Of a DNA stretch of 64,000 bases, positions 1 through 10,462 are shown piece after piece. Source of the DNA: Dillenia suffruticosa. Its lineage: Eukaryota; Streptophyta; Magnoliopsida; Dilleniales; Dilleniaceae. The notes under the pieces were generated by a model, which did not search any database, had not been told where the DNA came from, and worked only from the letters and a program-made list of their open reading frames with translations. How positions within the stretch are numbered: the stretch's first letter is position 1; each line of letters begins with the position of its first letter. Where the stretch lies: NCBI GenBank assembly GCA_033439265.1, contig JAVTVX010000020.1:1121001-1185000 (forward strand), read 5' to 3'. The position numbers were made by a program, and so were the translations under genes.

Positions 1-2790
1 GGGGGTTAGGGGCCTTTATCACCTCATGGAATGAGAATGTTGTTTTTGAACTTGTGAGATTATTCAATTTAAGGATGTCTAATAGTTGGAAATAAATATA
101 GGAGGAAAGGGGCGTTGGATGTCTAATAGTTTGTAAGCTAGGTATGATCCATACACAGTTAAGGATGCTTTGTGGAAGGAGCAGATATTAATGGTGCCTT
201 GACTGCATCCTTTGGGGATAGGGGATGGTATAGTTGATGAAGTCACTAATACTATACTTTTTTATGGTTTCTGGACCAATTAGAGTATTTGTCATGTTAT
301 ACTGCTTTTTTTGGTCCTGCTAATAATGTTTGTGACTTGTTGTCTTACTTGGCTCATTAGTTTTGGCGAGGGATAATTGGGGAAGCAAAAGAAGCATTTT
401 CAGATCACCAGCCTAAGGGAGAGATCACTCCATTGATTGAAGGGAAAGCACCAGGTGTGGTAAGGCTTTGTTCATCTTGTAAATTAATATCTATCTTCCT
501 GTATTCTGCATGAGAGATGCATAATATAAACCTAATTTCTTAGTCACCTCACTCGAGAGCTTTAAGAGGTTGATGAAGCTTTCTTAAACTTTAAGAACGA
601 ACAGACATACTGGAAAATAAATGCCAGTGCTTCTTTTATGGGATCTTGGAAGGATAAATTTCCTAAAGCTGATGTAGGATGATTGAAGCACAAATCATGT
701 GTCCAGTTCTTGGTGGACTTGTGGGCATGGTAAAGTACATGTCTTGCATTTTTGGAGAAATTTACATACATGAAGGTTTTGAACATATTTCTTTATCACT
801 AGCCCCATGGTTAACTCAAATGTCTTGTCATGGTTCTGTAGCCACTTTTTCCTCTACAATCCTATGTGCTTAGGTGCATCCTAGGTTGCTAAATGTAATA
901 AAATGATTCTGGCTGAGATAAATTATAGGTATATGTATGTGGATCATCTCTTATTATCGTTTGTGAAATACCTACAAATTTATTGTCTTAATAAAATTTC
1001 CATTGACAGGTTATCAGAATTAGGCTTCCTATTGGAAACAGATTGTTGGCCTAGTTAGGTTTTGAATAACGAAGACTATTCCTTTCTTCTTATCCTTTGC
1101 CCAATTCAAAGAATTAAGCAGCTCTTATTATTGCCTTTATTTTCTATTGTAGTGTTTTTCTTTTTTTTTTTTTTCCGCATGCAGTTGCGTTTGTTATCTA
1201 TTTGGAGCCTTTTGTTTATTTTTCATTAATTTCTTTTTTATTTTTTGGGGGGGAAGCCTGGTAGATGTTTAAGTTCTAGGCTGAGGAATCATGTTTGCAT
1301 CAAGAATTGAATATAATACTAGTTTTTCAAAAAGAATGATGAAGATTTAAATAATACTACCAGCAAAACATACAGGTTGGCTTCAGGACTACTGAAAGTT
1401 GAGCCTAATATTCTTCTCTGCATTCTTGTAACCTAGATATACAAACCATGTTTGGGAAGTTGAACACCCCCATGGCCATGACAACATTGTTATCTCTTTA
1501 ATTTTTATCTTGACCTTATTTGAGCATTTTAAATCTGCAGGAACATACTATCTATAGAGGGAGAACAAGACAGGGGTGGTCCAAAAAGTTTAATGGACTG
1601 AATATTGAATACTGAACTGCATACTGAATACGAAGCCAAAGCAACAAGACAGGGGTGATCCAAAAAGTTTAATGGAAAATTCGATAATGGTGAAGGGTGC
1701 AAACATCAATACTCTTTCACGCACATGGGAATGTGTCTACTTTTCGATTTGGTGATGCAGATGGCAAAAAGGTTCTTTAAAATTGTAGAGCTCGAGTCTT
1801 TACCTTTATGTTTTTAACTTGACGACGAAATCCTCAAAAGTCTTTCGGCGTTTGAGTATTCGATAATTCAATTAATTTAATTTAAATAATTATAAAAATT
1901 AATTTAATAATTAATTCTCTCCATATCTTTTTATCTTCATTCAACGCTTGAATCGGAGACCACATCCCTCTTTATGTGAACTCAATTAATTTAGTACATT
2001 TTTTATTATTAGTAAAAGGTTTATTTTTATTATTTTATTATTGTCAGTATTTATAAAATAATTTAATTGAAAAGTAATTTATAGATAAAATGGTTGGTGA
2101 CTTGGGGATGGCTGATCAACAGTGTTGGCGAGACTCCATCCACTCTGGACTTGAGGCAGAGACGAGATAATCATCGAATCCCTTTAAATTGAGTGATCGG
2201 ATACTTTCTCAAATTTGAACTCTGAAAATATCAAAAAAAAATTTGAAAAAATCAATTCTTAAAATAGGTTCTATAGTACTTGAATCGAATTAATTGAATA
2301 AATCTTAAATACTAATGATAAAAAAAAAGATAAGATAATCCAAATTTAAACTTAACAGTAGGTTATTAAAATGTATTTAGTTGCAATTAGAATTTAGTTT
2401 GAATAATTTTTTTTTTTAACTTGAACTAAATTCAAATACTATTTATCTAGAAATTAAATAAAAACTTAATAGTATGAACGGCGTCACAATTCAATAAAAA
2501 TATCAATAGATTGAGTTATATCATTATGAGACTTGAATAGTTTTTCTTTTGATCTTTGATTGATTGGGTTTTGATAACTTTATTGGTTTTGAATAATTTG
2601 ATTCGAGTTAATTATTTAATTCATTAAAAGATAAATTCTTTTCATAATTTTTTTTTCTAAAATAGGATTTGATTAAGAAAATATAATGTATATATCATTA
2701 GATTAGATTAACAAGACATTAATTCCAAACTTAAATAGTTGAACGTACTTTGTGAATCTAAAAATAGTTTCTCATTTGTTATCATCTCGG
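1..2790. repeat. Segmental duplication, copy A
   Basis: This stretch aligns by eye, with scattered substitutions and small indels, to 17241-20510. Shared landmarks in the same order include the RsmI exon at 371-460 (partner 18311-18400), the block around 640-780 (partner about 18600-18720), the T-run and G-run near 1160-1250 (partner about 19180-19205), and the block around 2090-2160 (partner about 20100-20170). Similarity fades near 2790, about 300 bases before the LYR gene. The left limit lies outside the window. Copy A lacks the 676-bp solo LTR found in copy B, so that LTR arrived after the duplication or was never in this lineage. Apart from the RsmI exon I recognise no coding sequence here; the rest is AT-rich intron-like DNA. 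Confidence 0.85.
371..460 (+). pseudogene. RsmI-type 16S rRNA methyltransferase, isolated exon (copy A)
   Basis: The plus strand reads GEAKEAFSDHQPKGEITPL followed by IEGKAPGV, which matches a late conserved block of plant RsmI-family (tetrapyrrole-methylase fold) ribosomal RNA 2'-O-methyltransferases. The family protein acts on small-subunit rRNA in organelles. The exon has a usable acceptor side (about 370) and a GT just after 460. Neither the preceding conserved block nor the C-terminal exon is visible downstream, and the window begins before any upstream exons could be seen. It is the paralogue of the exon at 18311-18400. I read it as a stranded gene fragment, though a gene starting left of the window cannot be excluded. 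Confidence 0.7.
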
Positions 2791-3097
2791 GGTTGCTTGA
2801 CAAATTGGTTGGCACTTTCTTTGGATCCTAGATCGCTACCCTCTATTAGCAACAGCAGGAGCTACGAAAGAGATACAGCCCAAAAATCGAAACACGTTTC
2901 TGCCCACAAATCGAACTTTGGCCCGAGATCAAGTTTCCACGTTGGGACCATAACCACTATGCCAAAGGTTCTATGACAAGTAGATCTGGAGCATCTTGTG
3001 CCGTCTCCAAGAAATTTGTCCCATCCTACGAAGTGGTGGCATATTCCAACCCAGACCCGGAAGTGCCGAAAGTCTCCGTCCGGCGACGACAGCTGGG

Positions 3098-3562
3098 ATG
3101 CAAATTCAAAAAGCGAATAGCCTTGTAATCGCTCTCCGCGGTAGCCATTCAATCTTTCACCGCCGTCTATTACACGAAGGTCCAGACACCGTTGAAGAAC
3201 TGTTGGACAGACACTTGGTCAAAAACGAGAAGACGAAAAGCTACGATGACAAAGAGGAAGAGCTCTTCGCTCGTCGACGACTCACGAGCACTCGGCGTGA
3301 GGCATTGAGTCTCTACCGAGACATAATTAGAGCCACCAGATTCTTCATGTGGACAGATGCGCGTGGCAATTTGTGGAGAGACGTCTTGAGAGCCAACGCG
3401 CGTCGTGAGTTTGAAGAGGCTCGCTTCGAGAAAGATCCAGAAGTCGTGACTCGATTGCTTATTGGTGGACGCGATGCTGTCCAATCCGCGCTTGATAAGC
3501 TTGTTGAGAAACAGAAGGAACAGATTGCCAAGGAACAACGCGGCGATGGAGATCGGCGATGA
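3098..3562 (+). CDS. CIAF1: LYR-motif mitochondrial protein, complex I assembly factor-like (154 aa)
   Basis: Single-exon gene. The start at 3098 (MQIQKANSLV) is preferred over the in-frame ATG at 2996 because the extra 34 residues look like translated leader, and family members start with a short M-Q-rich presequence. The N-terminal 30 or so residues are basic and serine/histidine-containing, fitting a mitochondrial presequence. The core block STRREALSLYRDIIRATRFF holds the L-Y-R triad followed by the arginine-rich helix of the Complex1_LYR family, and the C-terminal half (ARFEKDPEVVTRLLIGGRDA) is a conserved helical extension. LYR proteins bind the acyl carrier protein and help assemble Fe-S or respiratory complexes. 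The closest remembered relative is Arabidopsis At1g76060 (CIAF1/EMB1793), needed for complex I assembly. The frame is intact to a TGA stop. The promoter abuts the end of segmental duplication copy A. Confidence 0.88.
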   Translation: MQIQKANSLVIALRGSHSIFHRRLLHEGPDTVEELLDRHLVKNEKTKSYDDKEEELFARRRLTSTRREALSLYRDIIRATRFFMWTDARGNLWRDVLRANARREFEEARFEKDPEVVTRLLIGGRDAVQSALDKLVEKQKEQIAKEQRGDGDRR

Positions 3563-5214
3563 GATAATCGAATTCATGGGTAATGTATGGTGTTTGAATT
3601 CATGGGTATTTGTGCAATACGGGGCTTCAATTTTGATAGTCGATCAATTCTTGAAAGTTAATCGATACCCTGACTTACTTTAGAAGGTCTGGGGAGAATA
3701 TATTCTGCAATTTGAAAATTAATTAGACTACTGAGAAAAAAATTGTCTGACGAATAGATGAATGTTATGATTTGGTATTGTTTATAACTAGTGGTCGATG
3801 ATTTCTTGGCCATCCTTAGGTGTGGTGCCCTATGAAATTGATGAGTTTTCCTATAACTTACCCCTATAATCTCTTACAAATCATAGCCCAAGGTTTTCTG
3901 GTCGTTCACGGTGGAATTCAATTCAGGATGGATGAGATATGGATCCTAAGGATTCTGAGGACCAAGTAGAATAGTGAGTGAAAAAGCTTTTGTTCCTGGT
4001 GCGTGATGGTGGAGTTGGAGAACTAACTATATTTCTTATTTATTTAGATAGAAGTCTTAATTCAGTTTCTCTTTTACTGACCTTCTTATTCCCTTATCAT
4101 TTAGGGCAGGATCTTGCTGTAATTCATACCCCGGTTCACAGGTCTTGCTTGAGTGTATTGTAGCAACATCATCTACCATTAGACAGTAGCATAGAAGTTG
4201 TAGAATATTGGTAGCTGTATCAAACAAAAGTTTTTTTTTTTTGGGGGGTGGGGGGGGGGGGGGGAAGAACCTTGTAGCCTGTTGAAAACCTATTAATTTG
4301 GCTTTGATGTTCTTTTGGAAATGTCAAACCCTGCAATACTAGCATTGAGAAAATCTTAATTAGGTACTGATCTAGGCTTGATTATTACATTGTGGATGGC
4401 TATAGGCTTGATTGATTCGCTCAATGTTGAATGATTCTATTTGGTCAATAGAGTTTGGTGTTTAATGTGACTCCAAGCGTGGATGTGAGCTCAATAATAT
4501 GACCAGATAAATTATCTGATTCAACCCATTAATGAATGAAAGTTAAGATCATTAATGGTCTGTTTTCCCATGTGTCACTAACCTTTCCCTGCTTGTGCTT
4601 CTATGGAGAGAGTGACATGGAAACATGTAATTGTTTGTGGTGTCTTCTCCCTTTTGCACCCTTTTAGATAGTTATATTGAGAAGGGTGATGTTGGATTGC
4701 TTATGCAGGCTAAGAGGCTCCCAAAATGCACCATGTGTTCACGTATCAATATTAAAGTAGTTTAATTCTTGCTTCTGCTTTCCTTTCTTATATTATGTCA
4801 TCTCATTTTGGAGAGCAGAACAACAGAAGCTCCCCCCCACCCCCCAACACCTCTTCAAAATTTATTTTTCCAAATGTGATTTGAGGCAGACTGAAAGTTG
4901 AGTATGAGTGGCCACCACTGGGTTGTAGAGTGTGACAATTTGCATGAGCACACTCGAGTAGAAGGCATAGGTCTCTACCGGTTACCATAACTAGGCATTC
5001 ACGTCTAAGCAGGCTATGGCCCTCGTAGGTTTCTAACTTCTTGCTTGGATTAATGTTATGCACGTGACACTAAAGTTTGTAAATCTCAGGCTGCTGCCAC
5101 CTCCTCACCATCCCACCGGTGCACCAAAAGGAAAAGCCAAGAAAGAGGGGGGGAGGGGGAAGAGCTAAATTGCCTGTTGATTTTTGGATTTTAGGAACGA
5201 GGTGGGATAGTTCT
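3563..5214. other. 3' flank of the LYR gene, no gene recognised
   Basis: Ordinary AT-rich non-coding DNA follows the LYR stop. It holds a T-run and G-run at about 4231-4264 and a short C-rich tract near 4832-4846. Open frames of 60-90 codons occur here but match nothing I know. It ends at the copia LTR boundary. Confidence 0.6.
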
Positions 5215-5684
5215 TGTTGGATTTATATGCGCACACGCACATGCGAAAGCATGATTAATTTTTAGAATCATAATAGGTTAGGTTTTTCGGATATAGCTCA
5301 AAGAGCAGATTGTAAAAAATCAGGGAATCACGAATTTCGATCGAACAACCTCGCCATCGAGATGATAGTCATTGAATCGAACTATCACCATTGCGCTACA
5401 ACACCGCAATCCGATGACAAAAGGATGACAAAATCTCTCTACCGAATTTCTCTAGCTATTTCTCTCAAAAAGATGTATTTTCTTCTCTTTCAATTGTGCT
5501 TCATACACAATGGTATGCAATTGTTGTGATTCCTACGGTTTTTGTCCTAAGTTTCTTTTTCTCCCGTAACCACAAAATGAATGAATTTGAATTATATCTG
5601 TTACCATTTGAAGATATAAAAAGTGAGATAATTCCCACTTTCCAAATATGGAAAAATGTCCCAACGTGGACATTAATTCCATCA
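5215..5684 (-). repeat. copia LTR (470 bp)
   Basis: Read on the minus strand it starts TGATGGAATTAATG and ends ATAAATCCAACA, so it keeps TG...CA ends. It aligns end to end with 7107-7575 (469 bp, opposite orientation), and its start resembles the start of the solo LTR at 17413-18088. It is preceded by a purine-rich tract on the coding strand of the element. Confidence 0.85.
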
Positions 5685-7106
5685 TCTCCTACTTACATAT
5701 GAAGGTATTTTTATTCGTCACGAGATCACAACTCATGCAACCTCCTATGTCACCCTGCTGGATTTTCATACGTGATTAGGGTGTCGTGCGACTAGCGAGT
5801 ACACCTGCAAGCAAAGACTTCTCGACACATCTGTTGGGATAATCGATGAGTCACCGTTAGTATGAAAAGATCTCGTTGTACCCTAGACTCAACACAATTA
5901 TATCCTTCGAGTCATTTTCCTCATCGAAAGTGATCTCCAATATTTGCTCAAATGTATATTCACTATTACGCTCCTATCATAATGTGGATATACGTAACAG
6001 ACCAGTCGGTGAATACTATACAACGATATAATGTAGATTGGTTTTTCTTTCCTAAACTTGAATCTATCGGTGCTTTCTTAGACCTACCCCTGACACCTCA
6101 ATTTATCTTCCGGGTCATAGGTAAACAGACTAAAGTAGTAAATACTGAATCGAGACTTATAGAGACAATCGAAAGTAAAATAAGGGTATCTGAGATCCCA
6201 CCTAATGGATCTGAGCGGGAATCATGATTATATCATCATCTTGTATAATAGCTCCTATTATCCCTAGTCATCTATCATACGCTGTATGAAATATATCATT
6301 ATGTTAATCCCATATTCCTCAAAATGACATATATCAAAATTTTCTAATATTGTGCATATATGAAACTCAGTTTACACAAAGACTCTACCCAGAGATCTCA
6401 GAGAGTATTTCAGAGACAATATCACTATCGCAGGTGATATCCGATATCTCATATCTGACTACTTATAGGCAACATGAATGTGGGTATTTCCATGTCGGTC
6501 ATATCCCAGATGACCTCATTCTGAACACATATCATGGCGACTTCTATTCTAGTTGGACCACTCTCAATGCCTCTTATGACTAGAAATCATCTTATCTCCA
6601 CTCACTCAGAGGTGGAGATGGTCGCTCGTGTGAGAGAGTCGACCTCGACTGTCTGACATATATTTTATTACATTAAAATATATATGATATAAAATAAGTG
6701 CATTATTTAAGAAATAAAGTAATAACGTAAGTATGATTGAATAATGTACAAAATCATATATAAATATAATAAGTATCATATCGCCAATTTAGTACAAAAT
6801 GAGAAATGTCAAAATATTTCCAAACCCAATTACTCTCTATGTGTTACAAATGAGTCTTTAGTGATGGGTTTGGTGAAGGGGTCAACCACCATATTGTGTG
6901 TCGAGATGTATTTGACGGTCACTTCGCCCTTCTCGATGATGTCTCTAACAAAATTATATCTGGTGTCGATGTGTTTGGTCTTACTATGATACTTAGGTTT
7001 TCAAGTGTAAGCGATGACAGCCTGACTATTATAATAGATTATTATCGGTCTCCCACTATCAGCTACTCTTAAGTCATCTAATAGTCTCCGGAGCCAAACA
7101 TTCTAA
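5215..7106 (-). mobile_element. Ty1/copia fossil, 3' part (RNase H tail to 3' LTR)
   Basis: Broken old copia-type retrotransposon lying on the minus strand. From right to left it shows the C-terminal RNase H segment of pol (about 7080 down to 6790, recognised by blocks of the type SKTKHIDTRYNF and NMVVDPFTKPI), about 1.1 kb of non-coding spacer, a purine-rich tract, and a 3' LTR (5215-5684). Everything 5' of the RNase H tail is missing: at 7106 it meets a second LTR of the same family in the opposite orientation. It is heavily decayed and not functional. Confidence 0.85.
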
Positions 7107-7575
7107 TGAAATTAATGTCCACGTTGGGGCATTTTTTCCATGTTTGGAAAGTGTGAATTATCCCACTTTCCATATCCTCAAATGGTAACCGATACAATTC
7201 AAATTCCTTCCTTTTGTGGTTACGGGAGAAAAAAGAAATTAGGGTAAAAACTCTAGATATCACAACCATTGCACACCATTGTGTATGAGACACAATTGAG
7301 AGAGAAGAAAATACATCTCTTTGAGAGAAAGGGCTAGAGAAATTCCGTATAGAGATTTTGCCATCTTTTTGTTACCGGATTGCGATGTTGTGGCGTAGTG
7401 GTGATAGTTCAATTTCAGTGACTATCATCCCAACGACAAGGTCGTTCGATCGAGATTTGGGGTTCCCCGATTTTTTACGATCTGCTCTTTGAGATATGCT
7501 CAAAAAACCTAACCTATTATGATTCCGAAAATTAGTCACGTTTCCGCATATATGTGTGTGCATATAAATCCAATA
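7107..7575 (+). repeat. copia 5' LTR (469 bp)
   Basis: Begins TGAAATTAATGTCC and ends ATAAATCCAATA, directly followed by the primer-binding site, which fixes the right border. It is nearly colinear with 5215-5684 in inverted orientation. The scattered differences between the two suggest separate insertions or considerable age. Confidence 0.85.
7391..7451 (+). promoter_or_regulatory. tRNA-like box A and box B inside the copia LTR
   Basis: TGGCGTAGTGG at 7391-7401 fits the RNA polymerase III box A consensus, and GTCGTTCGATC at 7441-7451 resembles box B at a plausible distance. A short inverted repeat lies between them. The other LTR of this family (5215-5684, minus strand) keeps similar boxes. 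This is a motif match only; transcription is not shown. Confidence 0.35.
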
Positions 7576-7576
7576 T

Positions 7577-7588
7577 TGGTATTAGAGC
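7577..7588 (+). other. Retrotransposon primer-binding site
   Basis: TGGTATTAGAGC differs by one base from TGGTATCAGAGC, the complement of the 3' end of plant initiator tRNA-Met that most copia elements use as primer. It sits immediately after the LTR end. Confidence 0.85.
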
Positions 7589-9456
7589 GTAGAGTTGGAT
7601 TTATTAAATAATTTTTGGAATATTTTCGGGTGTAAAAATATGGGGTTAAAAATTTGAAGTTCGGATCACGAATAAATTTCGTGAATCTGATTATACCATG
7701 ACGTTGCCTATCTTACGTAGGTCATAAATATATTTTTTTTAGAATTTTCTGGAATACGTTTTGACCATTAAAATTGAGGCCAAAGTTTTTGTTCCAAAGG
7801 ATGCGTGGAACTTAAAACTCTAGATCTGTCCGTGTAGATGGATTTTTGATCTAAATAAATGGCATATTTGTGTTCCATGTGCATTGATCTATAATTTGAC
7901 ATGCATTTTGCGTTGAGTGGTTGTCGAAAACTGAGTTTTCCGATGAGACCACGGAGGGTCAAAATTTGGATATTTGATTCATCGTATTTAGGCTTTAATC
8001 TCTTGAAAAATGAGTTTAGAATATTTTTAGAAAGTACAAATATATTTTCCGACAGAAATCGTCGTGAAAAAATAACTGGAAACAGGTTTTCGGAAAATCG
8101 GGTTGAAAAACCCGGTTGCAGGCTCGTCGGGTGAGGAAGAAGAGACCCAAACCCATGGGTGCATGGAAGACACGCGCGGAGAGGCGTGTCAGAGGCCAAC
8201 ACACGGGCGTGTGTACTTCACGCTGAGCCAAGAGCGTGAAGCGATCTAGGACCTTGATCGGGTCGGAGCCTGACCCGCTCCGACCTGAGAACGGATACGT
8301 GGTGGGTCGGACTTCGGCCCGTTGACCTCAAGTTGAGTCAACCCTGACCCGTTGATTGACCTGGCTTGACCGGCTCCGCGCATGCGGGCGCGTAGACGTG
8401 CGCAGCGAGTGGGCGCGCGTGAACCGAGCCGCATCAGGCGAGTGGCAATGTGTGAGAGGCGCGCCGCGCGTATGGCGTGTGAGCCAAGCCCTTGTCGGCA
8501 CGTGGTGGCGAATGGCAAGGCCTGCCGGAGAGTGGCAGCACGTGGGGACCCCGACGACGCGTCAGGTTATCCAAAATTGAATTTTTTTCAATTTTTTGAG
8601 TCCTATGTGCATATTTATGACTAGTTGTGGGGTTTTGTGCTCCGAATCCAAATCCGGATGGTCAGATGAGATCTTAGGTTGTGGTGTACGGTGTCCGTTG
8701 ACCCATACAGTCGCTTTGGGGTCAATACTCGAATCATTTTGGATTTAATGATTCGTAAGGTGTACGAAATTGTGAGAATAAGTATTATTAGTTACTGACG
8801 TCTCTTTCTTTCTGTGTGACAAACACTGTGGCTACGACGAGAAATATCGTACTAGATCTCGTTAATAGAGACAAACTGAATGGTAACAACTACGAGATTT
8901 GGTATCGTAAAGTTCAGTTTGTTTTCGAGAAACAAGACCTAACGGAGGTTCTACTACACGAAATGTCATACACCTTGAGGTTCTACTTCAAGACTTCTCA
9001 GCGTAAATATTTTGCAACTATAAAACAAAATTATTTGTTGTTAAATTGCCTGAAATTATCTTAAAGGATATTGTTTAATTATTTCTACCCCTTAAACCGC
9101 ATGTAAGAGTCATAAGAATGTGTTTTCGCAATGAATATGATAAATCATGGATCACACCATGTCGTGAACCTCGTGTCCCCGGGAACTACAAGTAAGGCAC
9201 TGTTCATTCAGTCCGAGGGAAGAAATTATCACTTTTATTCTTATGTTGACGCCAATTATGCTGTATAATCATTGAAACTAATTATTCTAGGAATGGGGCA
9301 ATTTCATTGACGAATATATGCATGAAATGCCAGAGACAACCATTTGCATGACGCAAATCGGTAGAAAACTCAAAACAGGATGGCATTACAAAATATGCTC
9401 ATAAAATCACTGAAGAAATTAATTCAGAGAAAGGAACAGATCCACAGACATTGCAA

Positions 9457-9591
9457 CAATCATGTATAGTGTCCCTCACAATAGCTCAAGTGGTAGAGAC
9501 TTTTCACTTCCATCCTCCCTTCCCCGATTCGAATTCGCTTGGTTGCATTTCATTGTACCCAAAAAAAAAAAAAACCCAATCATGTATAGTG
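9457..9591 (+). mobile_element. tRNA-derived SINE with 15-bp target duplication
   Basis: The body at 9472-9576 has a box A-like TAGCTCAAGTGGTAGAG, a box B-like GATTCGAAT and a poly(A) tail of about 14 residues. It is flanked by perfect 15-bp direct repeats CAATCATGTATAGTG at 9457-9471 and 9577-9591. It inserted into the gag region of the copia fossil, so it is younger than that element. The perfect target repeats suggest a fairly recent insertion. Confidence 0.88.
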
Positions 9592-9770
9592 AGGTTTTTT
9601 CCCCCCTCCCAAATGGCTCAAAAAAATTGCACATTGGATTGCCACAATAAGCAATATGAAATCGATCAGAATCTGAATCAAAGGAACCCTAAATGTCATT
9701 TAAATAAATCTTACCAACAGAATCCATGGACTAAGACAAAACCCTTTCATTATCATTTATGCTGGTGATC

Positions 9771-10462
9771 CCCTTTTTTTAAGGGGGGCCAATCGTGAGA
9801 ACTTTTCTTAAATATATAATATAATTAAAAACAAAATTCCGGGGTCGGGGGTGGGGGAGGAGAGGACAAAACCTTATTTCCTTCACCTTTAAAAATCCCA
9901 TGCATCCTTTATAAAAAAGATACTTCCAAAATTTAGAAAGGGCGATGCGTGACACCCCTTGGCCCCCACCATGGGGCCTCCACTGTCCGCTAGTGGGGGT
10001 AAACTTGAGTGTGCAGCTTCCACTCCCCAAGTGAGAGAAACTCAAGACAACAAAACAAACACAGACCAGAAGGCAGCAAATTCAAATTTTGTTGGTGAAA
10101 TAATAAATCGGGCAGCGTACAGGGTACAGGCGCTATTCTTTCAAGCCAAAAGTTGAGAGTTCAAATAAAAGATGAGCTTGCAACGTTGTCTAGTCTGAAA
10201 TAATTAGCATCAATGATTCGAATCTCACATTGTTAAAGTATAAAACTAATGAAACACATTGTTTTTTTCTTCTACACAGGGACAGGAGTTGGGCAGGCTT
10301 CCGAAATATATTCAGTTACATATATCAAACAAGAATAAGTACAATGGGCGGGCCATTTCAGACTTCTACTAGGCTCGGAGGAGTGCCGTCCCCAAGTTTG
10401 GTGGACTCAGAATATACAGAGATTGAAATTCTAGATGCAGAAAAGGCATAAAAAAAAGAGTT
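9771..10462. other. Spacer and 3' region of LHCB7
   Basis: The part nearest 10462 is probably the 3' untranslated region of the minus-strand LHCB7 gene. The part at 9840-10020 is GC-richer and reads like a decayed repeat, but I cannot assign a family. I support no gene here. Confidence 0.5.

Larger units (their letters stand above)
7107..9770 (+). mobile_element. Ty1/copia fossil, 5' part (LTR, PBS, leader, gag)
   Basis: Plus-strand piece of a second copia element of the same family. In order: 5' LTR (7107-7575), a tRNA-Met-type primer-binding site at 7577-7588, a long GC-rich leader (about 7590-8815), and gag beginning at 8816 with a block of the type LNGNNYEIWYRKVQF typical of copia gag. 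Gag-like sequence continues to about 9760 and is interrupted by a SINE (9472-9576). No pol or 3' LTR follows. The element is decayed and cannot be functional. It stands head to head with the minus-strand fragment on its left. Confidence 0.83.

Noticed and set aside
2862-3577. Minus-strand frames of 96 and 135 codons.
   Set aside because: Shadows of the LYR gene on the opposite strand.
4231-4264. T-run followed by a long G-run.
   Set aside because: A simple homopolymer tract; its length may also be inaccurate. No sign of a regulatory G-quadruplex beyond the run itself.
5330-5420. Possible tRNA gene on the minus strand.
   Set aside because: Box-like motifs are present but no complete cloverleaf could be drawn. 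It lies within an LTR and is better described as a tRNA-like module.
5952-6583. Plus-strand frames of 91 and 77 codons inside the copia remnant.
   Set aside because: They lie in the spacer between the pol tail and the LTR on the strand opposite to the element. No recognisable envelope-like or other domain.
8246-8624. Overlapping GC-rich open frames on both strands.
   Set aside because: They lie in the non-coding leader between the copia primer-binding site and gag. They have no domain, and low-complexity Arg/Ala composition.
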